Positions 7,723 through 16,432 of a stretch of 64,000 nucleotides of DNA are shown piece after piece. This stretch comes from Rubricella sp038526735 (GTDB taxonomy: Bacteria > Pseudomonadota > Alphaproteobacteria > Rhodobacterales > Rhodobacteraceae), in contig JBCBGM010000004.1 in the NCBI GenBank assembly GCA_038526735.1, positions 1 through 64,000 on the forward strand. Direction: 5' to 3'. Under the pieces are notes generated by a model. That model was not told the DNA's origin, made no database searches, and saw only the letters and a program-made list of their open reading frames with translations. Every line of letters begins with the position of its first letter. The stretch's first letter is position 1. A program made the position numbers and the translations under genes.

Positions 7723-8909
7723 CAATTCAGCCGGAAAAACAAGGCTTTAAGGTAGGCCGACTCTGCCAGCGCAGGATGCACCGGATGATCTGGCCCCGCC
7801 GCCCCCGTATGCAAAATCTGCCCCTCACGCCCCGCCTGATAGAGCCCGCGCAAACATGCGTCGCGAAACTTCGCCAGATCTGCCGCATGCGAGCAGGAAC
7901 AGAGCACCAAATACCCCCCCGGCGCGGTCAACTGCGCGCCCAACCGCGCGGTTTTGGCATAGGCGCGCAGGCCCGCCTCAAGCGACGTTTTTGAGGGCGC
8001 GAAGGCGGGCGGGTCGCAAATCGTAAGGTCAAACTCAGCCTGCTCGCCCAAAAGCGTGGTCATGGTGTCGAACGCGTCGCCTTTGCGGGTGGTGAGGCGG
8101 TCAGCGACACCGCTTACCGCAGCGCCCTGTTCGGCCAAGGCGAGGGCTGGAGCGGAGCCATCCACGGCCAGCGCAGAGGTGGCTCCAGCTGCCAGAGCGG
8201 CCAGTGAAAAACCACCCACATGGGAAAAAACGTCGAGAACACGGGCGTTTGTGGCGAAACGTGCGGCAAAGGCGTGGTTCGGGCGCTGGTCAAAGAACAG
8301 GCCGGTTTTTTGACCCTCGGCGAGATCGGCGAGGTAGGTCGCGCCGTTCATCGGCACCTCAATCGGGCCTTCGAGCGCGCCGCGCAGCACCCGGGTTTCT
8401 TCGCTCAATCCCTCCAACCCACGCGCGCGCCCGGTGCCATTCATCACGATGGTGGAGACGCCGGCAACCTCGGCCAAAGCCGCTTCAAGCGGGGCGATCA
8501 GGCGGTCGGCCCAGGCGGCGTTGGGTTGGATGACGGCGGCATCTCCGAACCGGTCAATCACCACGCCGGGCAGGCCATCCGCCTCTGCGTGGATCAAACG
8601 GTAAAAGGGCGCATCAAACAGTCGTTCGCGCAGTGCTAAAGCGCGGGCGATGCGCTCGGCAAACCAGGCCTGGTCGATGGAGGCGTCGAGGCGCGTGTCA
8701 AGCAGGCGAAAGGCGATTTTGCTGTCGGGGTTAAAGGCGCCGAGCGCGCGCGGCTTACGCTCCGCATCTTCCAAAACGACCACGCTGCCGCCTTGGAGTT
8801 TCTTGGTGCGCCGATCCATCACCAGCTCATCGGCGTAGACCCAGGGCGCGCCGCGCAAGAAGCGTTGGCCGCCTTTGGGGCGCAGTCGGATCACGGGCAA
8901 ATCGGTCAT
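7722..8909 (-). CDS. PUA-domain class I RNA methyltransferase (RSP_2647/RlmI-like)
   Basis: A 395-residue enzyme of the RlmI/RlmK type (COG1092). An N-terminal PUA-like RNA-binding region (LRPKGGQRFLRGAPWVYADE) is followed by an EEHUD-like middle. The SAM-binding domain has motif I VLDVFSHVGGF near residue 223 and the catalytic-region motif CDPPAF near residue 296. Members methylate cytosine C5 in 23S rRNA; the exact base here is not known. A cysteine-rich LCSCSH follows motif IV and may hold the catalytic Cys. It heads a two-gene unit with the PIN gene, a pairing that suggests RNA quality control or a shared RNA target. Confidence 0.85.
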   Translation of the reverse strand: MTDLPVIRLRPKGGQRFLRGAPWVYADELVMDRRTKKLQGGSVVVLEDAERKPRALGAFNPDSKIAFRLLDTRLDASIDQAWFAERIARALALRERLFDAPFYRLIHAEADGLPGVVIDRFGDAAVIQPNAAWADRLIAPLEAALAEVAGVSTIVMNGTGRARGLEGLSEETRVLRGALEGPIEVPMNGATYLADLAEGQKTGLFFDQRPNHAFAARFATNARVLDVFSHVGGFSLAALAAGATSALAVDGSAPALALAEQGAAVSGVADRLTTRKGDAFDTMTTLLGEQAEFDLTICDPPAFAPSKTSLEAGLRAYAKTARLGAQLTAPGGYLVLCSCSHAADLAKFRDACLRGLYQAGREGQILHTGAAGPDHPVHPALAESAYLKALFFRLN

Positions 8910-9062
8910 GGCGGCGACCTACCGCGCCTCTGCGTCAGAGGGAAGGCGGGGCGCGGTATTCTTGGGTCTCATGGTGCGATTTCACACAATCTCGCCCGGA
9001 TTTTGCCACGCTGCTGTGCATGTTAGGTATGTTTTAGGCGAGCACTGAAAGGTTAAAGCGCA

Positions 9063-9920
9063 ATGAACCTGATCTCCGCGATGTCGCAAAAAGAGACCTT
9101 GGCGCAGCAAGGCTACCTCGCCTTGCGCGGGGTATTTGATGCGGAGGAGGTCGCGCAGTTGCGCGCGCTCTCAGATGCAATGACCGCCTCCGCCGAAGCG
9201 GTGTTGACGGAAGTCTCTGCGAACGGAGGCACTTTGGGCGCGCGGGCGCAGGCGCATCCAGAGGAACTGATCGTTGTGTCGGAGGCGGATGATCCGACAA
9301 AGCTCTGCCGCTATGAGTATCTGATGGGCCACTCCGCCGCCTTCAGCGCCTTTGTCGAAAAGACCGTGCTGCCGGTGGCCGAGACGATCTTGGCGGAGCC
9401 TGTCGCCGTCTTCAAAGACAAGACCAACGAAAAAGCGCCAGGCGGTGGCGCGTTTGGCCCGCATCAGGACCATGAGGCATATAAAAGCTTCGGGCCGGGG
9501 CGGTTTGTGACCGCGTTGATCAGCATCGATCCTGCAACCAGGGCGAATGGCGCGATGGAGTTTGCGCCGAACTATAAGTCACTCGCCGCGCATGACCCGC
9601 AAGCGCAAGACTTCGACGGCTATCCGCTCTTTGACTGCGTGGACGGAGGGCCGCAGCATGGCGAAGTGGTGCCAGACATCGCCGCGCAGCTGGAATGGGA
9701 GATGTTGGAGACCTCCCCCGCTGATCTCGTGCTCTTTGATAGCTTCGTGCCGCATCGTTCTGCGGTGAATGCAAGCGCGCAGCCTCGGCGGGCGATTTTC
9801 ATCACGATGAATGTGGCGCGGGAGGGCGCGCTGTATGCGCGCTACTACGCGGAAAAGCGCAGCAATTACGACGACCCGAAGTTTCACGTCGCCACGCCCA
9901 CCGCGCGAGAGGGGCGTTAG
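9063..9920 (+). CDS. Phytanoyl-CoA dioxygenase family protein
   Basis: A 285-residue Fe(II)/2-oxoglutarate-dependent oxygenase. The facial triad is visible: H134-x-D136 in GPHQDHEA and the distal histidine H231 in VPHRSAVN. An arginine near residue 241 (QPRRAIF) is suited to hold 2-oxoglutarate. Family members hydroxylate small molecules such as acyl-CoAs, ectoine or halogenated substrates; this substrate is unknown. The ATG at 9063 may be replaced by the one at 9081 (MSQKE), because the first six residues are not distinctive. It stands alone and meets the small minus-strand gene at its 3' end with a 4-bp overlap of stop codons. Confidence 0.82.
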   Translation: MNLISAMSQKETLAQQGYLALRGVFDAEEVAQLRALSDAMTASAEAVLTEVSANGGTLGARAQAHPEELIVVSEADDPTKLCRYEYLMGHSAAFSAFVEKTVLPVAETILAEPVAVFKDKTNEKAPGGGAFGPHQDHEAYKSFGPGRFVTALISIDPATRANGAMEFAPNYKSLAAHDPQAQDFDGYPLFDCVDGGPQHGEVVPDIAAQLEWEMLETSPADLVLFDSFVPHRSAVNASAQPRRAIFITMNVAREGALYARYYAEKRSNYDDPKFHVATPTAREGR

Positions 9921-10045
9921 GCCCCTGCTTTGCCGCGCAACCAACCCCAGCTTTTCTTGAGGGCGTAGCGGATCGCCTCTCCGCGCAATTGCTGGGCTTG
10001 GGCGAGAAGGGCGATTTGATCGGGGCGGCCGTAGACCGGGTCCAT
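9917..10045 (-). CDS. Small conserved protein, 42 aa (RSP_7527-like)
   Basis: A 42-residue ORF, MDPVYGRPDQIALLAQAQQLRG... ending in a basic, tryptophan-containing helix (SWGWLRGKAGA). It has a good ribosome binding site (GGAG seven bases before ATG) and resembles the short Rhodobacterales proteins I remember as RSP_7527 family, which often begin with a residue pair like DP and are helical. Function is unknown; a nucleic-acid- or membrane-associated helix is plausible from the basic amphipathic tail. It lies downstream of the permease genes on the same strand after a 101-bp gap and overlaps the convergent dioxygenase stop by 4 bp. Confidence 0.6.
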   Translation of the reverse strand: MDPVYGRPDQIALLAQAQQLRGEAIRYALKKSWGWLRGKAGA

Positions 10046-10146
10046 AGTCGTGCTCCATTGGGGTTGTGATGGCCATGGAGATACGCAAGGCAGCCCGTTT
10101 TTGCACCGCACCATTTGGCAAAGGCGCTATGCGTTTGCCGCAAACC

Positions 10147-10833
10147 TCAGGTGGGGTTGAGGTGGCGCAGGTAGCGGCGCTCAAGCAGGCGAAAGAGACC
10201 GACGAGGACGATCGTGATGCAGATGTAGAGGAAGGCGGCGGTCAAAAACCCTTCGTAAGCAACGTAGTAGCGGGCATTGAGGGTCCGGCCTGCGCCGAGG
10301 ATATCCTGAATGGTGATGATGCTCGCCACGGCCGAGCCATGCAGCATGAACACCACCTCGTTGGAGTATTGCGGCAGCGCGCGGCGCAAGGCCGACGGGA
10401 TCAGCACCAGCCCGTAGACCTGCCAGCGGTTGAGGCCGAGCGCCTTTGCGCCCTCGATCTCGCCCTTGCCGGTGGTCTCTACCGCGCCGCGGATGATCTC
10501 TGTCGCATAGGCGCCCGAGTTGAGGGCGAAGGCGATGAGCGCGCACCACCAAGCGTCTCGCAGCACCGGCCAGAGGAAGCTTTCGCGCACCACATCGAAT
10601 TGCGCGAGGCCGAAGTAGATGAGGAAGAGTTGTACGAGCAGCGGCGTGCCGCGGAAGGCATAGACATAGGCGTTGATCAGCGGCGACCAGAAGCGCACGC
10701 GGTTGGCGCGGATGATCCCGCACGGGAGTGCGATGCAAAACCCAATGATGAGCGCGAGGACGGTGAGTTGAAGCGTCATCCAGACGCCACCGGCGAACAG
10801 CTCCCAGTTGGCGAGGACCAGATCAATGCGCAT
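10147..10833 (-). CDS. Amino-acid ABC transporter permease (HisM/ArtM-like)
   Basis: A 228-residue polar-amino-acid permease with the usual five hydrophobic segments, starting MRIDLVLANWELFAGGVWMT. The EAA loop is EGAKALGLNRWQVYGLVLIPSALRRALP around residues 135-165, which docks the ATPase. It forms the inner-membrane channel as a heterodimer with the product of the upstream gene. The start at 10833 overlaps the upstream permease by 11 bp, consistent with coupling. A longer frame exists upstream but runs antisense-like through the neighbour. No ATP-binding protein gene is next to it. Confidence 0.88.
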   Translation of the reverse strand: MRIDLVLANWELFAGGVWMTLQLTVLALIIGFCIALPCGIIRANRVRFWSPLINAYVYAFRGTPLLVQLFLIYFGLAQFDVVRESFLWPVLRDAWWCALIAFALNSGAYATEIIRGAVETTGKGEIEGAKALGLNRWQVYGLVLIPSALRRALPQYSNEVVFMLHGSAVASIITIQDILGAGRTLNARYYVAYEGFLTAAFLYICITIVLVGLFRLLERRYLRHLNPT

Positions 10834-11512
10834 CGGCCAGCCCTTTCTTTGACCAGCGCTCCGCCCGGTCAAAGGCAGCTTGGCTGATCGCGGTAATGCA
10901 GAGGTAGATGCAGAACACCGCGAAATAGAAGGTGAAAGGCTCCCGCACCGATTTGCCCGCGTCGCCCGCAAGGCCCACGAGATCTCCGAGCCCGATGATA
11001 GAGACAACGGCAGTCGATTTGACGAGTACCTGCCAGACGTTGGCGTATCCGGGCAGGGCAAAGCGCATCAGTTGCGGCATGGTCACGAGCCACAGCGTTT
11101 GCAGCCGCGAGAGGCCCAGCGCTTGGCCCGCCTCGATCTGGCCCTTGGGCACAGTGAGATAGGCGCCGCGGAACGTCTCTGTCAGGTAGGCGCCATAGAT
11201 AAAGCCGATGGCGAGCACGCCGGAGCCGAACTGGCTGACCTCGATATACTCCAGGTCCAGCGCGCGGCCGATGGTGTTGATGAGCCGCTGGCCGCCGAAA
11301 TAGATCAGGAGGATCAGCACAAGGTCAGGCACCCCGCGCACAAGGCCGGTGTAGAGCCAGACGAGAGCTTTGGCGATACGCCCGCCGGTGAGGCGGCCCG
11401 TTGCTCCGAGGGCGCCCAGGGCAGTGGCGAGGGCGAGCGAGAGGAGGGCCACGGCGACCGTGACCATGGTGCCCTCGGCGAGGAGGGGGGCGAAGCGGAG
11501 GAGGTTATCCAT
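10823..11512 (-). CDS. Amino-acid ABC transporter permease (HisQ-like)
   Basis: A 229-residue permease starting MDNLLRFAPLLAEGTMVTVA, with five predicted membrane segments and the EAA loop GQIEAGQALGLSRLQTLWLVTMPQLMRFALPGY at residues ~125-155. It is the second half of the permease heterodimer for a polar amino acid or related compound such as a betaine derivative. The chosen ATG lacks a strong Shine-Dalgarno, but the upstream extension reads through a repeat element (peptide GLGEQLSEAPDQVRG) and is unlikely. A core-deleted type-1 repeat and a type-2 repeat separate it from the binding-protein gene, so expression may be uncoupled from it. Confidence 0.88.
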   Translation of the reverse strand: MDNLLRFAPLLAEGTMVTVAVALLSLALATALGALGATGRLTGGRIAKALVWLYTGLVRGVPDLVLILLIYFGGQRLINTIGRALDLEYIEVSQFGSGVLAIGFIYGAYLTETFRGAYLTVPKGQIEAGQALGLSRLQTLWLVTMPQLMRFALPGYANVWQVLVKSTAVVSIIGLGDLVGLAGDAGKSVREPFTFYFAVFCIYLCITAISQAAFDRAERWSKKGLADAH

Positions 11513-11542
11513 GGTGGCGTGTTCGCCGTGGAGGAGTGCCGC

Positions 11543-11606
11543 GCCCCGGACTTGATCCGGGGCCTCGCTGAGCTGTTCGCCGAGGCCCCGGATCACGTCC
11601 GGGGCG
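11543..11606 (+). repeat. Core-deleted type-1 repeat (only the two ends)
   Basis: The left palindrome (GCCCCGGACTTGATCCGGGG, then CCTCGCT) and the right end (CGAGGCCCCGG, then ATCACGTCCGGGGCG) of the type-1 element are only about 12 bp apart, with all central modules missing. It lies between the binding-protein gene and the permease genes of one transporter and is followed at once by a type-2 repeat. Confidence 0.65.
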
Positions 11607-11618
11607 GGGATTTCTCCA

Positions 11619-11766
11619 ACGGAGGCGACCAGCCTCCGGCGACACCCTCCCTCCCCAATGGGAGGGCGTTCTTGAGCCGACGTTCACAGCTCGGCGGTCT
11701 GGGGAATTTGCAGCCATAAACCGCACCGATCCCAACGCGCGAAACGCCCCCCCGAGGGAGAGCGTT
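11619..11766 (+). repeat. Type-2 composite intergenic repeat
   Basis: About 148 bp with ACCAGCCTCCGGC, a CCCTCCCTCCCCAATGGGAG hairpin completed by GGCGT, an AGCCATAAACCGC segment and a closing CGCCCCCCCGAGGGAGAGCG. The same order is seen at 4033 (inverted) and 18534. It directly follows the core-deleted type-1 element. Confidence 0.65.
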
Positions 11767-11794
11767 GCCTTTTGCTTGGCCTCAGCGAAACCCC

Positions 11795-12547
11795 TTACGA
11801 CCCGCCGTAGATATCAAAATCGAAATACTCGGCGTTGATCGTGGCGTAGGTGCCGTTGGCGCGGATGGCGGCGATGGCGGCGGTGAACGCGTCGCGCAGC
11901 TCTTCCTCACCCTGACGCACGCCGATGCCGGCACCGTCACCGTGGTATTGCGGGATCGAATAGCCGGGGCCGAAGAACGCATAGCCCGCGCCATCTTCGG
12001 TCTTCAGGAAGCCGTCATCCATCGCGATGCTGTCGGCCATGATCGCATCGATCCGGCCCGCCACAAGGTCGAGATACGCCTCATCCTGCGAGCCATAGAG
12101 GCGCAGCTCAACGTCAGGGAACCCCCCTTCCATAAAGTCTTGGTGGATGGTGCCGCGCTGCACGCCGACGACCTTGCTGCCGAGATCATCCATCATCGCA
12201 CCCTCAGCGCCAATGAAGGCGGCGGGGGTCTGGTAGTATTTCAGAGAGAAGTCGATGACCTGCTTGCGCTCTTCGGTGATCGACATGGAGGCGATGATCG
12301 CGTCGCACTTGCCCTCGACAAGCGCTGGGATGATGCCATCCCAATCCGTCTTTACCATCTCACAGGTTGCGCCCATCTCGTCGCACAGCGCGTTGGCGAT
12401 GTCGATGTCGAAGCCTTCGACATCCCCAGACTCAGTCGTGAACGAGAACGGAGGGTAGGCCCCCTCGACGCAGATATCGATGTCCATCGCGGTGGCCACG
12501 GTGGTGCTGGCCATGAGCACAGCGAGGGCAGAGAGGGTCTTTTTCAT
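11795..12547 (-). CDS. Amino-acid ABC transporter substrate-binding protein
   Basis: A 250-residue periplasmic binding protein of family 3 (SBP_bac_3). A signal peptide (MKKTLSALAVLMASTTVATA) is followed directly by the mature strand MDIDICVEGAYPPFSF, where family members start their first lobe. CDAIIASMSITEERKQVIDFS is the hallmark mid-protein region. It captures a polar amino acid or similar ligand for the two permeases at 10147-11512; the ligand is not deducible. It lies 81 bp downstream of soxG on the same strand, so a role in supplying methylated glycine derivatives is possible but unproved. A TTGACA-like box lies in the upstream gap, without a convincing -10 partner. Confidence 0.88.
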   Translation of the reverse strand: MKKTLSALAVLMASTTVATAMDIDICVEGAYPPFSFTTESGDVEGFDIDIANALCDEMGATCEMVKTDWDGIIPALVEGKCDAIIASMSITEERKQVIDFSLKYYQTPAAFIGAEGAMMDDLGSKVVGVQRGTIHQDFMEGGFPDVELRLYGSQDEAYLDLVAGRIDAIMADSIAMDDGFLKTEDGAGYAFFGPGYSIPQYHGDGAGIGVRQGEEELRDAFTAAIAAIRANGTYATINAEYFDFDIYGGS

Positions 12548-12628
12548 GGAGATGGTCCCTGTGGTGGTTGGTTTTCGTCTGAGACCAGACTTGCCAAGGG
12601 ACCGGGGCGTGTCAATCAGATGACAGCG

Positions 12629-13150
12629 TCACCCTGCGTAAAGATTAGGCTCCGCGCCCTCTGTCGCGGCAGTCTCTAGCCAAATGCCCACAAATTCAGC
12701 GACGGAGGCGAAGCAAACGAGCTCTGCGGTGTCGGGGTTTGTGGCCCAAAACGCAGCGGCGACCTGGCCGAGGCGGGTGCGGCGGATCTCTCCGGGCTGG
12801 AAGGCGTCGGGGTGCAGATCAACTGGGGCACCGCCCGCGAGGATATCGCGCCACGGGCCGGTGATGCGGAAGGTGGCGCGGGCATCAGAGACATCGGCGG
12901 CGAGGTGGTGGATGCCGGTGAGCGCTTGGGAGAGTTGGGTGACGGTCGTGGGGGCGTCGGTGACGATCAGCAAGAGCTCATCGGGGGACATCCAGGCGAC
13001 GGCCTGATCGCCATTCCAGACGATCTGGCGCAGGCTCGGCACGGCGCATCCGGTGGCCGCCGTCACGGCGGCGGTCAGGGTTGGGTCGCTGAGGTCACCC
13101 CGCAACGTGACCATGCCGCGCCCGGTGATGCGGGTGATGCGCTTAGACAT
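12629..13150 (-). CDS. soxG: Sarcosine oxidase gamma subunit
   Basis: A 173-residue SoxG homologue, the small subunit of heterotetrameric sarcosine oxidase, related to aminomethyltransferase C-terminal parts. The MSKRITRITGRGMVTLRGDL opening and the region FRITGPWRDILAGGAPVDLHP match the family as I know it. The gene product helps hold the alpha-beta complex. The ATG at 13150 overlaps soxA by 8 bp, typical of this operon. It is the last sox gene here. Confidence 0.88.
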   Translation of the reverse strand: MSKRITRITGRGMVTLRGDLSDPTLTAAVTAATGCAVPSLRQIVWNGDQAVAWMSPDELLLIVTDAPTTVTQLSQALTGIHHLAADVSDARATFRITGPWRDILAGGAPVDLHPDAFQPGEIRRTRLGQVAAAFWATNPDTAELVCFASVAEFVGIWLETAATEGAEPNLYAG

Positions 13151-16112
13151 TCTGGCGGGCCCCCTCTTTGTCATAGAACACCGGATCAACGACCTTCGCC
13201 TTGATGGTGCGATCCTTGGCGACCGGGAACTCCAGCACCTCGCCATCCCGCTCTGACCCGCGCTCGATCAGCGCCATCGCGATGGAACGGCCCAGCGTAG
13301 GGGAGAAATAGGTGGAGGTGACATGGCCGATCATCTCGCCCTTCTCCACCGCATGGGCGCCATCGGGCAACACGACCGAGGGCTCCACTGTCTCTAGGCC
13401 CACCAGTTGCTTGCGGTCGGGGCGGGTGAGGTCGGCGCGCTCCAGCGCGCGCTTGCCGATGAAGTCATCCTTCTTTTTCGACACGGCCCAAGACATGTTG
13501 AGGTCTTGCGGGGTGACGGTGCCGTCCGTCTCGTCCCCGATCATTATGAAGCCCTTTTCGGCGCGCAGCACATGCAGCGCCTCGGTGCCGTAGGGGGTGA
13601 TGTCGAAGGCTTTCCCGGCCTCAAGGAAGGCATTCCAAAGCGTCATCCCCTGCCCCGCGGGCACCGCAATCTCGTACGACAACTCGCCCGAAAAGCTGAT
13701 CCGGTAGGCCCGCACCGGGCAGCCCGCGATCTCTCCGTCGGCCCAGCCCATGAACGGGAGCGCGTCTGCGGACATATCGAGCGTGTTGCCCGCCGCCTCG
13801 ATCACCTTGCGGGCATTGGGGCCGACGACGGCGATCTGGGCGTATTGCTCGGTGAGGTTGGCGGCGTAGACCCTCATGTCCCACCACTCGGTTTGCAGCC
13901 ACTCCTCCATATGCGCGTGCACGCGGTCGGAGTTGCCGGTGGTGGTGTGCACGAGGAAGCTGTCATCTGAGAGGCGCGCAACCACGCCGTCATCCCAGAT
14001 AAAGCCGTTCTCATTAAGCATCAGGCCATAGCGGCATTTGCCGGGTTTAAGCGTGCTCATCTTGTTGGTGTAAAGCAGGTCCAGAAACGCGCCCGCATCC
14101 GGCCCTTTGACGAGGATCTTGCCCAAGGTGGAGGCGTCGAGCATCCCGGAACTGCCACGCACAGCGAGCACTTCGCGGTTTACGGCGGCTTCGGTACTCT
14201 CCCCCTTTTGGCGGTAGGCATAGGGGCGGCGCCAGTCGGAGACGGGCTCCCATTCTGCACCATTCGCCGCATGCCATGCATCCATCGCGGTTTTGCGGGT
14301 GGGTTTGAAGAGCGGGCCGCGCGCCTCTCCGGCCAGCGTGCCGATGGTCACGGGCGTGTAGGGCGGGCGGAAGGTGGTGGTGCCCACATTCGGGATCGGC
14401 TCGCCGAGCGACTGGGCGAGGATCGCGAGACCGGGGATGTTAGAGAGCTTGCCCTGATCGGTGGCCATGCCGAGCGTGGTGTATCGCTTGGTGTGCTCAA
14501 CACTCTCATAGCCCTCGCGCGCGGCCAGCTCGACGTCGGCAACCTTCACATCGTTCTGAAAGTCGAGAAACGCCTTCGAGCGCAGCTTTTTCGGCGCGTT
14601 CGCCGGGATCATCCAAGCGGGGGTTGGCGGCTCTTCACTGTCGAAATCGGCGGTGACGTCTGGGGTTTTCGTGGGTGTGGTTCCGGTGGCGCGGGCGGCG
14701 GCCTCTGCTGCGTCGACGGCGACGTCTTGGGCAAACATCACGCCGTTTGCACTGCCCGCCGGGATCACAAAGGGCGTCCCATCCGCGCCGGTGGGCACGC
14801 GGGTTTCGTCGGGGCGGAACATGATTTGCTCGGCATCCCATGTCAGCTTGCCGCCGCAATGCGAGTAGAGATGCACGACCGGAGACCATCCGCCGGAGAC
14901 GGCCACGCATTCACAGGGGATTTGGCCGAGCACGGCCCCTTCGCCGTTGGCGCGGCCGAAAGAGATCGAGTGCACGCCGTTCAGGCCATGCGCCTCGACG
15001 ATCCCATGGCCCACCTCCACGCGAATGCCATGCGAGCGCGCCTCTTTCGGGAGCGGGCCCAGCGCCTGCTCGCGCACATCAAGGATCATCGGCACGCTTA
15101 GGCCCGCTTTCACGAGGCTCAGCGCAGTGCGGTAGGCGTCATCGTTGTTGGTCAGGATCACCGTGCGGTCGCCGGGGCTGATGCCGTAAAGCTCCACATA
15201 GTCCCGCACGGCGGATGCGAGCATCACGCCCGGCTTGTCATTGCCCGCAAAGGCGATGGGCCGCTCGATGGCCCCGGTCGCGGTGATGATTTTGCCGGCC
15301 CGGATGCGCCACAGCCGCTCCCGGATCGGCCCAGAACAGGCCTCCCGCGCCAGCACATAGCCGTGATCATAGACGCCCGCTGCCATCGTGTTGAGGCGCA
15401 TGGTCACATTCGGCAGAGCGGCGAGGCGTGCCCATTCGGCCCTGGCCCAATCATGCCCCTCCTGCCCTGCAACCTCCACCGGATCGACCATCAGCCGCCC
15501 GCCGGGATAGCTGTTTTGCTCCAGCACGAGCACACGTTTGCCCGCCTCAGCGGCGGTAGAGGCCGCACTCAGCCCCGCAAGCCCTGCACCGATCACCAGG
15601 ACATCGGTGTAGGCGTAGAGATAGGCGTAGCTGTCATCGTCGGGCTTGGTTGTGGCAGGACCGAGACCCGCGGCTTGCCGGATCACGGGCTCGAACACAT
15701 GCTTCCAGGCTGCGCGGGGCTCGATGAAGGTTTTGTAGTAAAAGCCCGCCGGAAAAAACTTCGACATCAGGTCATTGAGCTGTCCGACATCGTACTGAAG
15801 GCTCGGCCAGTGGTTTTGGCTGCGCACCTGCGCACCCTCGGTCAGCGGGGTGACAGTGCCCCGCGCATTGGGCTCAAACGCGCCGCCGTCGCCCAGAGCA
15901 AAGAGTGCATTGGGCTCTTCAGCACCCGCCGCCACCGCCCCGCGCGGGCGGTGGTATTTGAATGAGCGGCCCATGAGGGTCTGGCCATCGGCGAGAAGCG
16001 CAGAGGTCACGGTATCCCCGTTAAAGCCCGTCATGTGCTGGCCGTTAAAGCGGAACGGCACGCGCAGGCCGCGGTCAATCAGGCGGCCCCCGGTGGGCAG
16101 GCGGGCGCTCAT
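13143..16112 (-). CDS. soxA: Sarcosine oxidase alpha subunit
   Basis: A 989-residue SoxA. The N-terminal ~100 residues form the 2Fe-2S-ferredoxin-like domain without cluster cysteines. A NAD-binding Rossmann motif DVLVIGAGLAGLSAA follows near residue 174, with a second dinucleotide region later. The C-terminal ~390 residues (from about KPTRKTAMDAW) are a GcvT-like folate-binding domain. The complex oxidises sarcosine to glycine, makes H2O2 and transfers the methyl carbon to tetrahydrofolate as 5,10-methylene-THF. Length is normal. It overlaps soxD by 4 bp (ATGA) and soxG by 8 bp, so DAG translation is coupled. Confidence 0.95.
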   Translation of the reverse strand: MSARLPTGGRLIDRGLRVPFRFNGQHMTGFNGDTVTSALLADGQTLMGRSFKYHRPRGAVAAGAEEPNALFALGDGGAFEPNARGTVTPLTEGAQVRSQNHWPSLQYDVGQLNDLMSKFFPAGFYYKTFIEPRAAWKHVFEPVIRQAAGLGPATTKPDDDSYAYLYAYTDVLVIGAGLAGLSAASTAAEAGKRVLVLEQNSYPGGRLMVDPVEVAGQEGHDWARAEWARLAALPNVTMRLNTMAAGVYDHGYVLAREACSGPIRERLWRIRAGKIITATGAIERPIAFAGNDKPGVMLASAVRDYVELYGISPGDRTVILTNNDDAYRTALSLVKAGLSVPMILDVREQALGPLPKEARSHGIRVEVGHGIVEAHGLNGVHSISFGRANGEGAVLGQIPCECVAVSGGWSPVVHLYSHCGGKLTWDAEQIMFRPDETRVPTGADGTPFVIPAGSANGVMFAQDVAVDAAEAAARATGTTPTKTPDVTADFDSEEPPTPAWMIPANAPKKLRSKAFLDFQNDVKVADVELAAREGYESVEHTKRYTTLGMATDQGKLSNIPGLAILAQSLGEPIPNVGTTTFRPPYTPVTIGTLAGEARGPLFKPTRKTAMDAWHAANGAEWEPVSDWRRPYAYRQKGESTEAAVNREVLAVRGSSGMLDASTLGKILVKGPDAGAFLDLLYTNKMSTLKPGKCRYGLMLNENGFIWDDGVVARLSDDSFLVHTTTGNSDRVHAHMEEWLQTEWWDMRVYAANLTEQYAQIAVVGPNARKVIEAAGNTLDMSADALPFMGWADGEIAGCPVRAYRISFSGELSYEIAVPAGQGMTLWNAFLEAGKAFDITPYGTEALHVLRAEKGFIMIGDETDGTVTPQDLNMSWAVSKKKDDFIGKRALERADLTRPDRKQLVGLETVEPSVVLPDGAHAVEKGEMIGHVTSTYFSPTLGRSIAMALIERGSERDGEVLEFPVAKDRTIKAKVVDPVFYDKEGARQNV

Positions 16113-16432
16113 ATCGGCATCTCCCAGTCAGGTCGCTTGGCCTTGATGGCGGCGATGATCTCTGGCGGTGGGATCAGGCTTTGCGCCGGGTAGCTGCCAA
16201 AGACCTCTAGCGTGACGGTGCAGCGCGCGACGTGAAACCACTTTCCGCAGCCATAGATGTGACGCCAGCGCTCAAAATGCACGCCTTTGGGGTTTTGCCG
16301 GGTGAAGAGGTAATCGGCGAAGGCCTGATCATCCGAGCCCGGCCCAAAGCGCTTGAGATGCGCCTCTCCGCCAGGGTGAAATTCGGTCTCTTCTGCGGTG
16401 ACCCCGCAATAGGGGCAGGTCAGCATCAACAT
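16109..16432 (-). CDS. soxD: Sarcosine oxidase delta subunit
   Basis: A 107-residue SoxD, the zinc-binding small subunit of heterotetrameric sarcosine oxidase. The zinc ligands are visible: CPYC near the N-terminus (residues 6-9) and the YGCGKWFHVARC stretch, with a histidine and cysteines as in the family. The GTG/ATG question is settled by GGAG seven bases before the ATG at 16432. Normally soxD directly follows soxB; here a methyltransferase gene and two small genes lie between them. It overlaps soxA by 4 bp. Confidence 0.93.
   Translation of the reverse strand: MLMLTCPYCGVTAEETEFHPGGEAHLKRFGPGSDDQAFADYLFTRQNPKGVHFERWRHIYGCGKWFHVARCTVTLEVFGSYPAQSLIPPPEIIAAIKAKRPDWEMPI

Noticed and set aside
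7183..7725. PIN gene as a VapC toxin of a toxin-antitoxin pair
   Set aside because: It is longer than VapC, its partner is a methyltransferase and no small antitoxin gene precedes it.
9023..9037. TTAG-N7-TTAG before the dioxygenase gene
   Set aside because: Six of eight CtrA matches in a non-flagellar gap; not enough to call.
12579..12615. A TTGACA box before the amino-acid binding-protein gene
   Set aside because: With a 17-bp spacer the -10 would be AAGTCT, which is weak, so no promoter is called.
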